Positions 1 to 11,135 are shown, numbered from the stretch's first letter. The stretch is DNA of 64,000 nt from an uncultured Alphaproteobacteria bacterium (GCA_937892955.1 CALBKH010000011.1:52116-116115), one strand, 5' to 3'. A program made the numbers and translations. Notes: generated by a model from the sequence alone, not told the origin.

Positions 1-652
1 CGACCAGCACGCCGAGCCCCTTGCGCGCCTCTAACCGGCCGAGGAACAGCACCTGCGGCGGTCGATCGGTCGGCGCTCCGACCGCCGCGTCCATCGCCGC
101 CCGTCCGGCGGCGCGCCACGCCGAGAGGTCGATCGCCGGCGGCAACAGGTCGATCGGACGATCACGCCGTTCCGGTTTCAGAAGCTCCGCCGCACTCGGC
201 GAGACGGCGATCGCCGCCGCCGCGCGGTCGCGCATTCTCCGCGCCACCGGCCCGAGCACGGAGCGCAACAGCCGGTCCTGCGGCGGCAGCGTCGCGTGGA
301 AGGTGGCGACGGTCGGTCGGCCGAAGGCGCGCCACACCCGATAGGGCAAGGCCGGCACGAAGGGCGTGTGGACGTGGACGATGTCGATCGTGGCGGCATC
401 GAGCCGTCGCGTAGCCTCGGCCAATTCGCGGTTGCCGACCCAGGTCACCTCGAAGCGGGTGCCCGACAGGCCGATGCTCAGATGGCGGCCGAGCGGCAGG
501 ACCGATGGATCGCCGCCCGCTTCCCCCGGTCCGGGCGCGACGATCGTCACCTCGTGACCCTCGGCGGCGAGCCAGCGGGCGATGTCGCGGATATGGTTCT
601 GCACACCGCCGCGCCGTTCCATCGCATAGGGGCAGACCTGGAGGATCCTCAT
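1..652 (-). CDS. GT4-family glycosyltransferase, C-terminus cut by window edge
   Basis: An uninterrupted minus-strand reading frame starts with ATG at 652 and runs off the left edge, giving about 217 residues. The N-terminus (MRILQVCPYAMERRGGVQNH) carries the GGVQ glycine loop typical of GT-B retaining transferases of family GT4, as in PimA-like phosphatidylinositol mannosyltransferases. A DIVHVHTPF stretch follows, and FLGRLEARKG near the cut marks the start of the C-terminal nucleotide-sugar-binding Rossmann fold. Such enzymes move a sugar from a nucleotide donor to a lipid or glycan at the cytoplasmic face of the membrane. Acceptor and donor cannot be told here because the donor-binding half is outside the window. 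It is on the same strand as the ACP-E2-E1 operon but about 300 bp beyond it, so co-transcription is uncertain. Confidence 0.82.
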   Translation of the reverse strand, partial: MRILQVCPYAMERRGGVQNHIRDIARWLAAEGHEVTIVAPGPGEAGGDPSVLPLGRHLSIGLSGTRFEVTWVGNRELAEATRRLDAATIDIVHVHTPFVPALPYRVWRAFGRPTVATFHATLPPQDRLLRSVLGPVARRMRDRAAAAIAVSPSAAELLKPERRDRPIDLLPPAIDLSAWRAAGRAAMDAAVGAPTDRPPQVLFLGRLEARKGLGVLV

Positions 653-739
653 CACCGGCCCCTGTACGAGCCGTCGTGGCGGCGAGGATCGGCGGTTCCG
701 AGCGAGGCGGCGAGCCGGCGATCACGCCACACGGTCCCG

Positions 740-760
740 GCTCCCCGGAGCTCGGGGAGC
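740..760. terminator. Intergenic hairpin after the ACP gene
   Basis: An 8-bp perfect stem (GCTCCCCG / CGGGGAGC) with a 5-nt loop lies in the 297-bp gap between the ACP stop (950) and the glycosyltransferase start (652). It has no U-tract on either strand, so it is only a candidate terminator or attenuator for the minus-strand operon. I saw no gene in the rest of the 653-949 gap. Confidence 0.35.
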
Positions 761-949
761 GGCGGTCGGTCGAGGATCCGATCCGGCTTCGGAGGCGAAT
801 GCGGCGTCACGATCGAGGGGACTTCCTTCTGGAACATCCCTCTTTCTATAGCCATCCGAGCGGATGCGGCCAACCGAAACGGTTCGGCCGGCCGACGACG
901 CCCCCTCCCCGTCTCCGAAGGCGCGGAAGCGGCCGGCGCACGGCCACCG

Positions 950-1201
950 TCAGGCGGCGACGGCCTTCTCGCCGAGATAGGCGACCGCCTTGGCGAAGCT
1001 GCCGAGCCGCGGGTAGTCGGCCTCGGGAATGAGGATGGCGAAGCGCTTGGCCAGCGCCGTCACCAGATTGAGGAAATCCATCGAGTCGATGTCGAACTCC
1101 TCGCGCAGATCGGCGCTCTCGTCGATGGTGGCGACGTCGACGTCGGGGGCGATACGGCCCAGTTCCTCGACGAGGACGGCTCTCGGATCGTTCGCGCTCA
1201 T
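950..1201 (-). CDS. Free-standing acyl carrier protein
   Basis: This is an 83-residue acidic four-helix acyl/peptidyl carrier protein. The phosphopantetheine serine is Ser40 in the motif FDIDSMDFLNL, an ACP-type DSMD box. I start it at the ATG at 1201, because that codon overlaps the E2 stop as ATGA; the upstream in-frame extension is low-complexity Arg/Pro read-through. The gene is translationally coupled to a lipoylated E2 acyltransferase, a fused E1 and an acyl-CoA-ligase-like gene. That makes a general fatty-acid-synthesis ACP unlikely and suggests a dedicated carrier accepting an acyl group made by the E1-E2 pair. Precedent exists in natural-product pathways where PDH-like E1/E2 proteins load a C2 unit on an ACP (naphthyridinomycin, quinocarcin). 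The role here is inferred. Confidence 0.85.
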   Translation of the reverse strand: MSANDPRAVLVEELGRIAPDVDVATIDESADLREEFDIDSMDFLNLVTALAKRFAILIPEADYPRLGSFAKAVAYLGEKAVAA

Positions 1202-2493
1202 AGGGCCTCCGGTTCCTGCAACAGAGTGACGATGGTGTGGAGGAAGAGGGCGCCGCGGTGGCCGTCGCTGACCCGGTGGTCGCCGGCGAGCGTCACCACG
1301 ACGGTCTTGCGCGGCCCCACCATCCCGTCGACCGCCCACGGCCGCATCATCGGCGTTCCGAAGCCGACGATCGCCACCTGCGGCGGATAGATGACGCCCC
1401 AGAGCGCCTCTACGCCGCGCTCGCCGAGGCTCGACACGGTGATGGTCGGATCGGCGAGTTCGGACGCGCGGAAGCGGCCGGCGCGCACCCGGACCACCAG
1501 GTCGCGCATCGCCGCCATCAGCCCGTCGAGCCCGAGCCCGTCGGTGTCGTGGATCGCCGGGGCGACGAGACCGGTGCCGCGGATGTTGACCGCGACGCCG
1601 ACGTGGACGGCCTTGCTCGGGGCGAAGACGCCGTCGACGAGATGGCCGTTGAATTCGGGGTACTTCTTCACGGCTCGCGCCACCGCCGCGACGAACAACG
1701 TGCCGAGGAGCAGGCGATCCGCCGGCTCGAGGCCGGCGTTGCGTGTCGTGACGAAGGCCTCGGCGCGGGTCAGGTCGACGGTGTCGGTGAGGTAGTAGTG
1801 AGGGATCTCGCGCTTCGACCGGGCCATCGCCGCAGCGATCGCCGCCCGCATGGCGGCCGGATCGATGCCGCGCCCGGCGGCCGGAGCCGAAGTGGGTACC
1901 GCAGCCGGGGCGGGTTTCGTCGCCGGCTTCGCCGCGATCCGCGCCTCGACGTCGGCGAGGACGATCTCGCCCGCCGGTCCCGAGCCGACGAGCTCGACGA
2001 GATCGACGCCTGCGGTCCCGGCGAGCCGCCGAGCCGCCGGAGTGACGCGCGGGCGTCCCTCCATCGGCGTCGATATCGCCGGCGGGGCCGACGTCACCGT
2101 CGCCGCGACGGGCGCGGCGGGCGGTGTGGGAGGCGGCTCCTCGGCCAATTCGGGTACGAACACGGTCTCGGTGGCGGCCGACGGTGCCGGCGCCGCAGCG
2201 ACCGGCGGAGCGGCTTCGACCGGCGGAGCGGCCGCAGGCGAAGGTGGCGCCGCCTCACCGGCGGCTGCGATCATCGCGATCGGCAGGCCGACCGGCACCT
2301 TGGTGCCGATCTCGACCAGCGGGCGCTCGAAGACACCGTCCTCGAACACTTCGATCTCGATCGCGCCCTTCTGGGTCTCGACCACCGCGACGATGTCACC
2401 GCGCTTCACCTGTGCGCCCGGCGCCACCGTCCATTCGATCAGCGTGCCGGCGTCCATGTCGGCACCGAGGGAAGGCATGCGGAATTCGGTCAT
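1198..2493 (-). CDS. Dihydrolipoamide acyltransferase (E2) of a 2-oxoacid dehydrogenase-type complex
   Basis: This 431-residue E2 has the normal three-part layout. The N-terminal lipoyl domain (about 1-78) has lipoyl lysine K42 in ETQKGAIEIE. A long Ala/Pro linker follows, then a peripheral-subunit-binding domain (about 149-184, RVTPAARRLAG...LADVEA) that would dock E1 or E3. The catalytic domain ends with the active-site motif DHRVSDG (H406, D410). It would take an acyl group from E1-bound ThDP through lipoyllysine to CoA, or here possibly to the adjacent ACP. It lies 3 bp after the fused E1 and overlaps the ACP gene by 4 bp. No dihydrolipoamide dehydrogenase (E3) is encoded in the operon, so E3 must be borrowed or the chemistry is non-oxidative. 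The substrate is not deducible. Confidence 0.9.
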   Translation of the reverse strand: MTEFRMPSLGADMDAGTLIEWTVAPGAQVKRGDIVAVVETQKGAIEIEVFEDGVFERPLVEIGTKVPVGLPIAMIAAAGEAAPPSPAAAPPVEAAPPVAAAPAPSAATETVFVPELAEEPPPTPPAAPVAATVTSAPPAISTPMEGRPRVTPAARRLAGTAGVDLVELVGSGPAGEIVLADVEARIAAKPATKPAPAAVPTSAPAAGRGIDPAAMRAAIAAAMARSKREIPHYYLTDTVDLTRAEAFVTTRNAGLEPADRLLLGTLFVAAVARAVKKYPEFNGHLVDGVFAPSKAVHVGVAVNIRGTGLVAPAIHDTDGLGLDGLMAAMRDLVVRVRAGRFRASELADPTITVSSLGERGVEALWGVIYPPQVAIVGFGTPMMRPWAVDGMVGPRKTVVVTLAGDHRVSDGHRGALFLHTIVTLLQEPEAL

Positions 2494-2496
2494 CGC

Positions 2497-4496
2497 TCAT
2501 CCCCTGCCCATCATCGCCTTCACCGCATCGACGATCTTCGCCGGGCTCGGGATCGAGGCGTCCTCGAGATGCTTGGCGTAGGGGATCGGCACCTCTTCGC
2601 TGCACACCCGGCGGATCGGCGCGTCGAGATCGTAGAAACCGGCCTCGACCACCCGCATGGCGATCTCGGCCGCGAGGCTGCCGGTCTTCCATCCCTCGTC
2701 GACGATCGCCAGACGGTGGGTCTCGGCGACCGAGGCGAGGATGGTGGCGTCGTCGAGCGGACGCAGGGTGCGGAGATCGATCACCTCCGCGTCGATGCCG
2801 GCCTTGCTCAGCTCCTCGGCCGCGTCGAGCGTCTTGAAGAGTGAGCCGCCGTAGGTGACGAGGGTCACGTCCCTCCCCGGCCGGCGCACCGCGGCATGGT
2901 CGATGTCGACCGGTCCGGCGTTCACCGCCAGTCGGCCGACGCGGTTGTAGAGCATGACGTTCTCGAAGATCAGCACCGGATCGGGATCCTGGAGCGCCGT
3001 CCACAGCATGCCGCGGGCGTCCTCGAGGGTGGCCGGCGCCAACACCCGGATGCCCGGGATGTGAGCGTACCAGCCCTCGAGACTGTGCGAATGCTGGGCC
3101 GCGAGCTGACGTCCGGCGCCGGTCGCCATGCGGATGACCACCGGCACGCCGAACTGGCCGTTCGACATGTGGCGCACCGTCGCCGCGGTGTTGAGGATCT
3201 GGTCGAGCGCCAGCATCGAGAAGTTGACGGTCATCACCTCGACGATCGGCCGCATCCCGGCCATCGCCGCGCCGATGCCGGCACCGGTGAAGCCCGATTC
3301 CGACAGCGGCGTGTCGCGGATCCGGTCCGGCCCGAAGTCGCCGTAGAGGCCCTTGGAGACGGCGTAGCAGCCGCCGTAGAGGCCGACGTCTTCGCCCATC
3401 AGGAAGACGCGGTCGTCGCGCTTCAGGGCGTCGACGATGCCCTGCTTGACCGCTTCACGATAGGTCGTCTCGACCGTCTCGGCCGACGGGGCGACGATCG
3501 CCGGGGCCGGTGGACGTTCGCCCGCCGTCACGTGGCGGGTGAGCCCGTCGAGCGGTTCGAAGGTGGCGGCCTCGGAGAAGGCGACGGCCGCCTCGATCTC
3601 GGCGGCGATCTCCTGTTCGAGACGCTCGACGTCGCTCGGATGGACGAGACCGGTTTCGATCAGCCAATCGCGGAAGCGATGGATCGGTCCCTTCTTGCGC
3701 CACTCCTCGACTTCGCTCTTGTCGCGGTAGAGCTGGGCGTCGAACATCGAATGCGGCCGGAAGCGATAGGTGCGGCACTCGAGGAAGAACGGTTCTCCGT
3801 CGCGACGGATCGCCTCGACGGCGCGCAAGGCGGCGCGTTCGACCGCGACCACGTCCATGCCGTCGACCACCTCGGAGCGGATGGAATAGCCCTCCGCCTT
3901 CTTGTGGATGTCGACCTCGGCCTCGGACCGCGACAGCGCCGTACCCATGGCGTAGCCGTTGTTCTCGCAGACGAAGAGCACCGGCAGATGCCACAGCGCC
4001 GCCAGATTGAGGCTCTCGTGGAACTCGCCCTCGGCGACCGCCCCTTCACCGAAGAAGCAGGCGGTGACCCGGTCCTCGTGCCGCATCTTGTCGGCGAGGC
4101 CGAGGCCGACGGCGAGCGGCAGCCCGCCGCCGACGATGGCGTTGCCGCCGTAGAAGTTCTGCGCCGCCGAGAACAGATGCATCGAGCCGCCGCGGCCGCC
4201 GGAGCAGCCCTCGGCCTTGCCGTACATCTCCGCCATCACCTCGCCCATCGGCACGCCGCGCACCAGCGCGTGGCCGTGCTCGCGATAGGTGCCGACCACG
4301 CGGTCCTTTTCGCCGAGGCAGCGCAGGATGCCGACCGCGATCGCCTCCTCACCGTCGTAGAGGTGGAGGAAACCGCGGATCTTCTCCTTGGTGTAGAGTT
4401 CGGCGCACTTGTCCTCGAAGCGGCGGATGCGGATCATCTGCCCGAGGAGATCGAGCGCATGCGCACGGTCGACGTGCGGCTTGAGGGACGCGTCGT

Positions 4497-4500
<4 letters not shown>
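2497..4500 (-). CDS. Fused E1 alpha-beta subunit of a pyruvate/acetoin dehydrogenase-like enzyme
   Basis: One 667-residue polypeptide joins the two chains that are usually separate in pyruvate and acetoin dehydrogenases. The alpha part (about 1-325) holds the ThDP signature GEGAVAEGEFHES...CENN (151-181, a GEG variant of GDG-x(26)-NN) and FRPHSMFD. The beta part (about 343-667) holds MGEDVGLYGG and the transketolase C-terminal fold ending IPYAKHLEDA. The reaction expected is decarboxylation or C-C cleavage of a 2-oxo substrate to a ThDP-bound acyl or hydroxyalkyl group that is passed to E2. The ATG at 4500 overlaps the stop of the upstream ligase gene as ATGA, and the E2 gene begins 3 bp after its stop. 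Fusion enforces 1:1 stoichiometry. Acetoin, pyruvate and branched 2-oxoacids remain possible substrates. Confidence 0.9.
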
Positions 4501-6251
<1,751 letters not shown>

Positions 6252-6521
6252 GCCGTTCTCCTTCCCTGGTCATCGCGCCGGGTAGGCATGTCCGAACTGG
6301 AACTATTGTTGTTATTTCTGTCGGAATTGCCATGACCCAGATCAACGGCGACGTCACGACGACGCAATGACGTTCGCAGACGACAGTCGCGATGATGAAT
6401 ATCGTGATATTTTTCTTTGTTCTTCGATCGCGTTTTCTTGCGCCGCGACATGATCCGTCGGGCCACGCCCGGCCATGGCCCCGGGCGCGTCGCCGGTTGC
6501 CGAACCCTCGATGGGCGGCGG
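6252..6521. promoter_or_regulatory. AT-rich leader of the ligase-E1-E2-ACP operon with a small palindrome
   Basis: The 270-bp gap between the ligase start and the ABC ATPase stop has no convincing gene. It contains an AT-rich tract at about 6298-6430, unusual in this GC-rich DNA. At 6398-6411 is a perfect inverted repeat AATATC-GT-GATATT, followed on the plus strand by a T-rich run. The tract is the likely promoter/operator zone for the minus-strand operon. I could not fix -35/-10 boxes with confidence. Confidence 0.4.
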
Positions 6522-7640
6522 TCAGCGCGGGGCGGACAACCGCTTGCCCGATGCGGCGTCGAAGAGCTTGGCCTTGGCCATGTCGACCTCGAAACGGAAG
6601 GCTTCGCCGACCGTCGCCGGGCTGTCCGGCTCGACCCGGGCGATCACCTCGGTGTCGCCGAAAGCGAAGACCAGCATGGTGTCGGGACCGGTCGGCTCGA
6701 TGACCTCGACCCTCGCCTCGAAGACGAAGCGATCGGGGCCGGGCAGCCTGCTGCCGGCGGCGAAGATGGTCTCGGGGCGCAGGCCCAACACCACCTTCTG
6801 TCCCTCGGTCGCGGTGATCGCCGCCGCGTCCGCCGCCAGCGGGAAGCGGATCGGCCCGGCGCCGCCGTTCGCCACTTCGACACAGGGTGCGCCGTCGCGG
6901 CGGATGACGCCGGGCAGCATGTTCATCGGCGGCGAGCCCATGAAGCCGGCGACGAAGAGATCGACCGGTTCCTCGTAGATCGTCGCCGGATCGGCGAACT
7001 GGCGGATATGGCCGTTGTCCATCACCGCGATGCGGGAGGCGAGCGTCATCGCCTCGACCTGATCGTGGGTGACGTAGACCACCGTCTGGCCGAGCCGGAG
7101 GTGGAGTTTCTTGATCTCGGTGCGCATCTCGATGCGCAGCTTGGCGTCGAGGTTCGACAGCGGCTCGTCGAAGAGGAAGACGTCGGGCTTCCTGACCAGC
7201 GCCCGCCCCATGGCGACGCGTTGGCGCTGACCGCCGGAGAGCTGGCCGGGCTTGCGGGCCAGCAGGTGGTCGATGTGGAGGAGCTCGGAGACCTCCTTCA
7301 GCGCGTCGTCCTGGACCTCCTGCGGCACGCGGCGGGTGACCATGCCGAAGGTGATGTTGTCGCGCACCGTCTTGGTCGGATAGAGCGCGTAGGACTGGAA
7401 CACCATGGCGATGTTGCGGTCCTTGGGCGGCACGTCGTCGACGACCTTGTCGCCGATGCGAATCGTGCCCGACGACAGCGTCTCGAGCCCGGCGACGAGG
7501 TTGAGCAGCGTCGACTTCCCACAGCCCGACGGACCGACGAGGACGACGAACTCGCCGTCGTCGAAGTCGAGCGACACGCCCTTGATGACCTCGGTCGCAC
7601 CGAACCGTTTCCACACGTCGCGGAGATGGATCGAAGCCAT
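6522..7640 (-). CDS. Sugar ABC transporter ATP-binding protein (MalK/UgpC family)
   Basis: This 372-residue ATPase has Walker A GPSGCGKST (36-44), Q-loop Q82, signature LSGGQ (134-138), Walker B VFLFDEP (D158, E159) and the H-loop in VTHDQVEAM. The C-terminal third is the TOBE/MalK regulatory extension (NMLPGVIRRDG..., GLRPETI). It energises uptake of a sugar or polyol through the two membrane permeases encoded 4 bp upstream. It is the last gene of a binding protein-permease-permease-ATPase operon like Pseudomonas gtsABCD (glucose/mannose) or ugp. ATPases of this group are often shared by several sugar importers. Substrate specificity is set by the binding protein. Confidence 0.93.
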   Translation of the reverse strand: MASIHLRDVWKRFGATEVIKGVSLDFDDGEFVVLVGPSGCGKSTLLNLVAGLETLSSGTIRIGDKVVDDVPPKDRNIAMVFQSYALYPTKTVRDNITFGMVTRRVPQEVQDDALKEVSELLHIDHLLARKPGQLSGGQRQRVAMGRALVRKPDVFLFDEPLSNLDAKLRIEMRTEIKKLHLRLGQTVVYVTHDQVEAMTLASRIAVMDNGHIRQFADPATIYEEPVDLFVAGFMGSPPMNMLPGVIRRDGAPCVEVANGGAGPIRFPLAADAAAITATEGQKVVLGLRPETIFAAGSRLPGPDRFVFEARVEVIEPTGPDTMLVFAFGDTEVIARVEPDSPATVGEAFRFEVDMAKAKLFDAASGKRLSAPR

Positions 7641-7644
7641 GGGA

Positions 7645-8538
7645 TCATCCTTTCACCGCGCCGGCGGCGAGCCCGCGCACGAAGTACTTGCCCGCCACGA
7701 CATAGACGAGCAGCGTCGGCAACGCCGCGATCACCGCCGCCGCCATGTCGACGTTGTATTCCTTCACGCCGGTGGAGGTGGCGACGAGATTGTTGAGCGC
7801 CACCGTCACCGGATTGCTGTCGCCGACGGTGAAGGCGACGCCGAACAGGAAGTCGTTCCAGATCTGGGTGAACTGCCAGATCACGGTGACGACGATCACC
7901 GGCGGCGCCATCGGCAGCATGATGCGGAAGAAGATCGAGAAGAACCCGGCGCCGTCGATCTTGGCGGCGTCGACGATGCCGTTCGACACGCCGACGAAGA
8001 AGTTGCGGAAGAACAGCGTGGTGAAGGCGAGGCCGTAGACGGTGTGGACCAGCACCAGCCCGAGGACCGAGCCGGCGAGATCGAGGATGCCGAGCACCCG
8101 CGCCATCGGCAGGAGCACCACCTGGAAGGGGATGAAGGCGCCGAAGAGCATCAGCGCGAAGATCGTGTCCGCACCGGGAAAGCGCCATTTCGTCAGGGCG
8201 TAACCGGCGATCGCTCCCAAGAAGGTCGAGAGCGCCACCGCCGGGATCACCATGGCGACGGAGTTCCAGACATAGGGGGCGAGGCCGTCGCACCGCACGC
8301 CGACGCAGGCCGACGACCACGCCTTCCCCCAAGCGGCGAAGCTCGGCGCCTGCGGCAGGCCGAGGAGCGAGCCGGCACGGATCTCGTCGAGCGACTTGAG
8401 CGACGTCACCACCACCACCCACAGGGGCATCAGGTAGTAGACGCAGAAGAGCCCGAGCACGGTGAAGAGAACGATGCGCCCGACTTTCGCGCCGACGCCC
8501 TTGCGGCGGACGATGCCGGCGTTCGCGGAGGTGGTCAT
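7645..8538 (-). CDS. Sugar ABC transporter permease (MalG/GtsC type)
   Basis: This is a 297-residue inner-membrane permease with six predicted helices. The first is at about residues 20-40 (IVLFTVLGLFCVYYLMPLWV). The EAA-loop signature is DAAKIDGAGFFSIFFRIMLP, which contacts the ATPase. I start it at the ATG at 8538, which overlaps the upstream permease stop as ATGA; a longer in-frame extension to 9387 is only a shadow of that permease read in another frame. A short periplasmic loop (WSSACVGVRCDGLAPYVWNS) contains two cysteines. It forms the translocation pore with the other permease. Confidence 0.92.
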   Translation of the reverse strand: MTTSANAGIVRRKGVGAKVGRIVLFTVLGLFCVYYLMPLWVVVVTSLKSLDEIRAGSLLGLPQAPSFAAWGKAWSSACVGVRCDGLAPYVWNSVAMVIPAVALSTFLGAIAGYALTKWRFPGADTIFALMLFGAFIPFQVVLLPMARVLGILDLAGSVLGLVLVHTVYGLAFTTLFFRNFFVGVSNGIVDAAKIDGAGFFSIFFRIMLPMAPPVIVVTVIWQFTQIWNDFLFGVAFTVGDSNPVTVALNNLVATSTGVKEYNVDMAAAVIAALPTLLVYVVAGKYFVRGLAAGAVKG

Positions 8539-9410
8539 CGGCCGGCCTCCCTCAGTTCCGAATAGAGGTAGGGCACGATGATCGCCAGGATGGTGACCAG
8601 CATCATCACCGCGCTCGCCGCGGCGGTGCCGAGTTCGCTGCGCTGGAAGGCGAAGGAATACATGAAGGTCGCCGGCACGTCGGTGGCGTAGCCGGGGCCG
8701 CCGCCGGTCAGCGCCACGACGAGGTCGTAGCTCTTGATGGCGAGATGGGCGAGCACGATGATCGCCGAGAAGAACACCGGCCGGATCATCGGCAGGATGA
8801 TCGAGGTGTAGGTGCGGATCGGCCCCGCTCCGTCGATCGCCGCGGCGCGCAACACCTCGTCGTCGACCGAGCGCAACCCGGCGAGGAACAGCGCCATGAC
8901 GTAGCCGGACGACTGCCACACCCCGGCGATCACCACCGTGTAGATGGCCATCCGTGGATCGACCAGCCAGCCGAAATGGAAGTCCGTCCAACCCCATTGG
9001 TGGGCGAGATGCTCGAGCCCGAGGCCGGGGTTGAGGATCCACTTCCACGCCGTGCCGGTGACGATGAAGGAGAGCGCCATCGGGTAGAGGTAGATGGTGC
9101 GGATCGCCCCCTCGATGCGGATGCGCTGATCGAGGAGGATCGCCAGCAGGATGCCGACGACGATGCAGAAGCCGATGAACAGGATCGAGAAGACGGCGAG
9201 ATTGCCGAGCGCCACGTACCAGCGCGGCGTCGACCACAGCCTCTCGTATTGCTGCAGACCGGCGAACCCGTAGTCCGGCATGACTCCCGACCGGGTGAAC
9301 GAGATCCACGTCGTCCAGGCGATGAAGCCGTAGACGAAGAACAGACTGACCGCGAACAGCGGCATCACCACGATCCGCGGCAGCCACTTCTCGACGACGC
9401 GAGCGAACAT
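8535..9410 (-). CDS. Sugar ABC transporter permease (MalF/GtsB type)
   Basis: This 291-residue integral membrane protein has an N-terminal helix (IVVMPLFAVSLFFVYGFIAW), a long periplasmic loop and five further helices. The EAA motif is RAAAIDGAGPIRTYTSIILP (about 189-208), and GGGPGYATDV lies near the C-terminus, as in carbohydrate-uptake (CUT1) permeases. It is translated ahead of and coupled to the second permease by a 4-bp overlap, and lies 64 bp after the binding-protein gene. Together with that permease and the ATPase it makes a CUT1 importer. Confidence 0.92.
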   Translation of the reverse strand: MFARVVEKWLPRIVVMPLFAVSLFFVYGFIAWTTWISFTRSGVMPDYGFAGLQQYERLWSTPRWYVALGNLAVFSILFIGFCIVVGILLAILLDQRIRIEGAIRTIYLYPMALSFIVTGTAWKWILNPGLGLEHLAHQWGWTDFHFGWLVDPRMAIYTVVIAGVWQSSGYVMALFLAGLRSVDDEVLRAAAIDGAGPIRTYTSIILPMIRPVFFSAIIVLAHLAIKSYDLVVALTGGGPGYATDVPATFMYSFAFQRSELGTAAASAVMMLVTILAIIVPYLYSELREAGR

Positions 9411-9474
9411 CCCGGCGCCTCCCCTTGGGACCGCCGGGGGCGGAGGACCCGTCCCCGACGGCGGTCGGCGTCGA

Positions 9475-10740
9475 TCACTGCGCCCGCTTCACGGCGGCGG
9501 CCAGCGCGGCGGCGGCGTCCTTCGAACTCATGTCCGAGTTGAAGAAGTTGGTCACCACGTCGAGCACCTCGCCGCGCACGGTGCGCGGCACCGCCATCTC
9601 GTGGGCGAGGCTCGGCAGCAGGCTGCCCGCCTTGGTCGCGGCGGCGAGATCGGCGGCCGAGCGCTTGGCGCAGTCGTCGAAGTCGTCGAGCTTCACGTCG
9701 GTCCTCGCCGGGATCGACCCCTTGGCGAGGTTGAAGGTGCGCTGGAAGGCCGGCGACATGATCTCGCTCGCCAACACCTTCTGGCCTTCCGCACGACCCG
9801 GCTTCGGATCCTTGAAGAAGGTGAAGCTGTCGGCGTTCATGAGGAAGCCGGAGCCCGGAGGCGGCACGCACAGGAAGTCGACGCCGGGCTTCTTGCCGGC
9901 GGCGAGGAACTCGCCCTTGGCCCAGTCGCCCATGATCTGGAAGCCGGCCTGGCCGTTCATCACCATGGCGGTGGAGAGGTTCCAGTCACGACCCGGGAAG
10001 CTCTTGTCGACGTAGCCGCGCAGTTTGCGCAGCTGATCGAAGGCGGCGACCATGGTCGGACCGGAGAGCGAGGCCTGATCCATCTCGACCAGCGCCTTCT
10101 TGTAGAAGTCGGCGCCGCCGACCCCCAGCACCACCACTTCGAAGATCGTCGCGTCCTGCCACGGTTGGCCACCGTGGGCGAGCGGCGTGATGCCGGCCGC
10201 CTTCAGCTTGTCGGCGGTCTCGTTGAACTCGGCCCAGGTCGTCGGAACCTTGGCGCCGACCTTGGCGAGCACCGCCGGGTTGGCCCACATCCAGTTCACA
10301 CGGTGGATGTTGACCGGGGCGGCGACGTACTTGCCCTGGTACTTCATGACGTCGGCGACCACCGGCGGCAGCACCGAGTCCCATTTCTCCTTGGCGGCGA
10401 CGTCGTCGATGCTCTCGATGACGCCGAGCTTGGCCCATTCCTGGATGCCCGGCCCCTTGAGCTGCACCGCCGAGGGCGCGTTGCCGGCGATGACCCGGGC
10501 GCGCAGCGCCGTCATCGCAGCGTCACCGCCGCCACCGGCGATGGGCGAGTCGATCCAGGTGCCGCCCTGCGCCTCGAAGGTCTTCTTCAGCTCGCCGACG
10601 GCTTTCGCTTCACCACCCGAGGTCCACCAGTGCAGCACCTCGACGGTCCCGCCGGCCTGCGCCGACGGAACGCCACCGGCGACGAAGCCGACGATGGCCA
10701 CCGAAAACAGAAGTCGACCGAATACCTTGCTGGTCTTCAT
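9475..10740 (-). CDS. Sugar-binding periplasmic protein of a GtsA-like ABC importer
   Basis: This 421-residue extracytoplasmic solute-binding protein is of the carbohydrate (SBP_1) family. A Sec signal peptide runs through residues 1-29 (hydrophobic core LLFSVAIVGFVAGG, cleavage after AQA). The mature start VEVLHWWTSGGEAKAV closely resembles Pseudomonas GtsA-type glucose/mannose-binding proteins, where two tryptophans in the WWTSG segment stack on the sugar. NIHRVNWMWANP and ADSFTFF are further family stretches. It captures the sugar in the periplasm and delivers it to the permeases downstream. GGGAG-type Shine-Dalgarno bases precede the ATG. Glucose or mannose is the best guess for substrate, by family resemblance only. 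Confidence 0.9.
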   Translation of the reverse strand: MKTSKVFGRLLFSVAIVGFVAGGVPSAQAGGTVEVLHWWTSGGEAKAVGELKKTFEAQGGTWIDSPIAGGGGDAAMTALRARVIAGNAPSAVQLKGPGIQEWAKLGVIESIDDVAAKEKWDSVLPPVVADVMKYQGKYVAAPVNIHRVNWMWANPAVLAKVGAKVPTTWAEFNETADKLKAAGITPLAHGGQPWQDATIFEVVVLGVGGADFYKKALVEMDQASLSGPTMVAAFDQLRKLRGYVDKSFPGRDWNLSTAMVMNGQAGFQIMGDWAKGEFLAAGKKPGVDFLCVPPPGSGFLMNADSFTFFKDPKPGRAEGQKVLASEIMSPAFQRTFNLAKGSIPARTDVKLDDFDDCAKRSAADLAAATKAGSLLPSLAHEMAVPRTVRGEVLDVVTNFFNSDMSSKDAAAALAAAVKRAQ

Positions 10741-10973
10741 GACGTTCTCCCTCTTCGTTGTCGCGTCCTGTCACGCGTGCGAGCGTGCGGTCGTCTTTTC
10801 GAAGATCCCGACGGACGGCCGCGCACGAAGCGCCGGCCGGTGGGTCGATCGGTTCCGTCTACGATCGGATCTCACGGGAACGTCGGCCGTTCCTCCTCTC
10901 GCGAGCCGTGCATGCGCACTCCGACGTTCCGACTTCGTCGCTCGCCCGCCGATCGATGAAATTCCATCGCACG

Positions 10974-11004
10974 AGTATACAATCGCCGCATTGATCCCGA
11001 TCAA
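10974..11004 (-). promoter_or_regulatory. Perfect FNR/FixK box upstream of the sugar-ABC operon
   Basis: TTGATCCCGATCAA at 10991-11004 matches the FNR/FixK/ANR consensus TTGAT-N4-ATCAA exactly. On the minus strand a TATACT-like -10 lies at 10979-10974. The box would overlap a TTGATC -35 with a 19-bp spacer, which would favour repression, although a distant activated promoter is also possible. The ABC operon starts 234 bp further on. The surrounding gap (10741-11284) has no convincing gene. Confidence 0.5.
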
Positions 11005-11044
11005 CTTCCGATGATCAACACCTTTCTCACGGCTTCCGGATGTC

Positions 11045-11135
11045 GGTCGATGAAATGAAATACATTGAAGAAAATACTTTCTCTTTACTCAAATTTTAGA
11101 ATACATGTGATTTCAAATATGACGCCTCGCGGTCA
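11045..11135. other. AT-rich island in a GC-rich intergenic region
   Basis: Roughly 90 bp between the phosphoribosyltransferase stop (11285) and the FNR box are strikingly AT-rich against the surrounding DNA, with runs such as GAAGAAAATAC and CAAATTTTAGAATACATG. No ORF with a plausible Shine-Dalgarno is seen. It may hold a promoter, a UP element or a nucleoid-protein site. Confidence 0.4.

Noticed and set aside
6476..6495. Palindromic GCCCGG...CCGGGC after the ABC ATPase as terminator
   Set aside because: Short interrupted stem with no U-tract and competing pairings.
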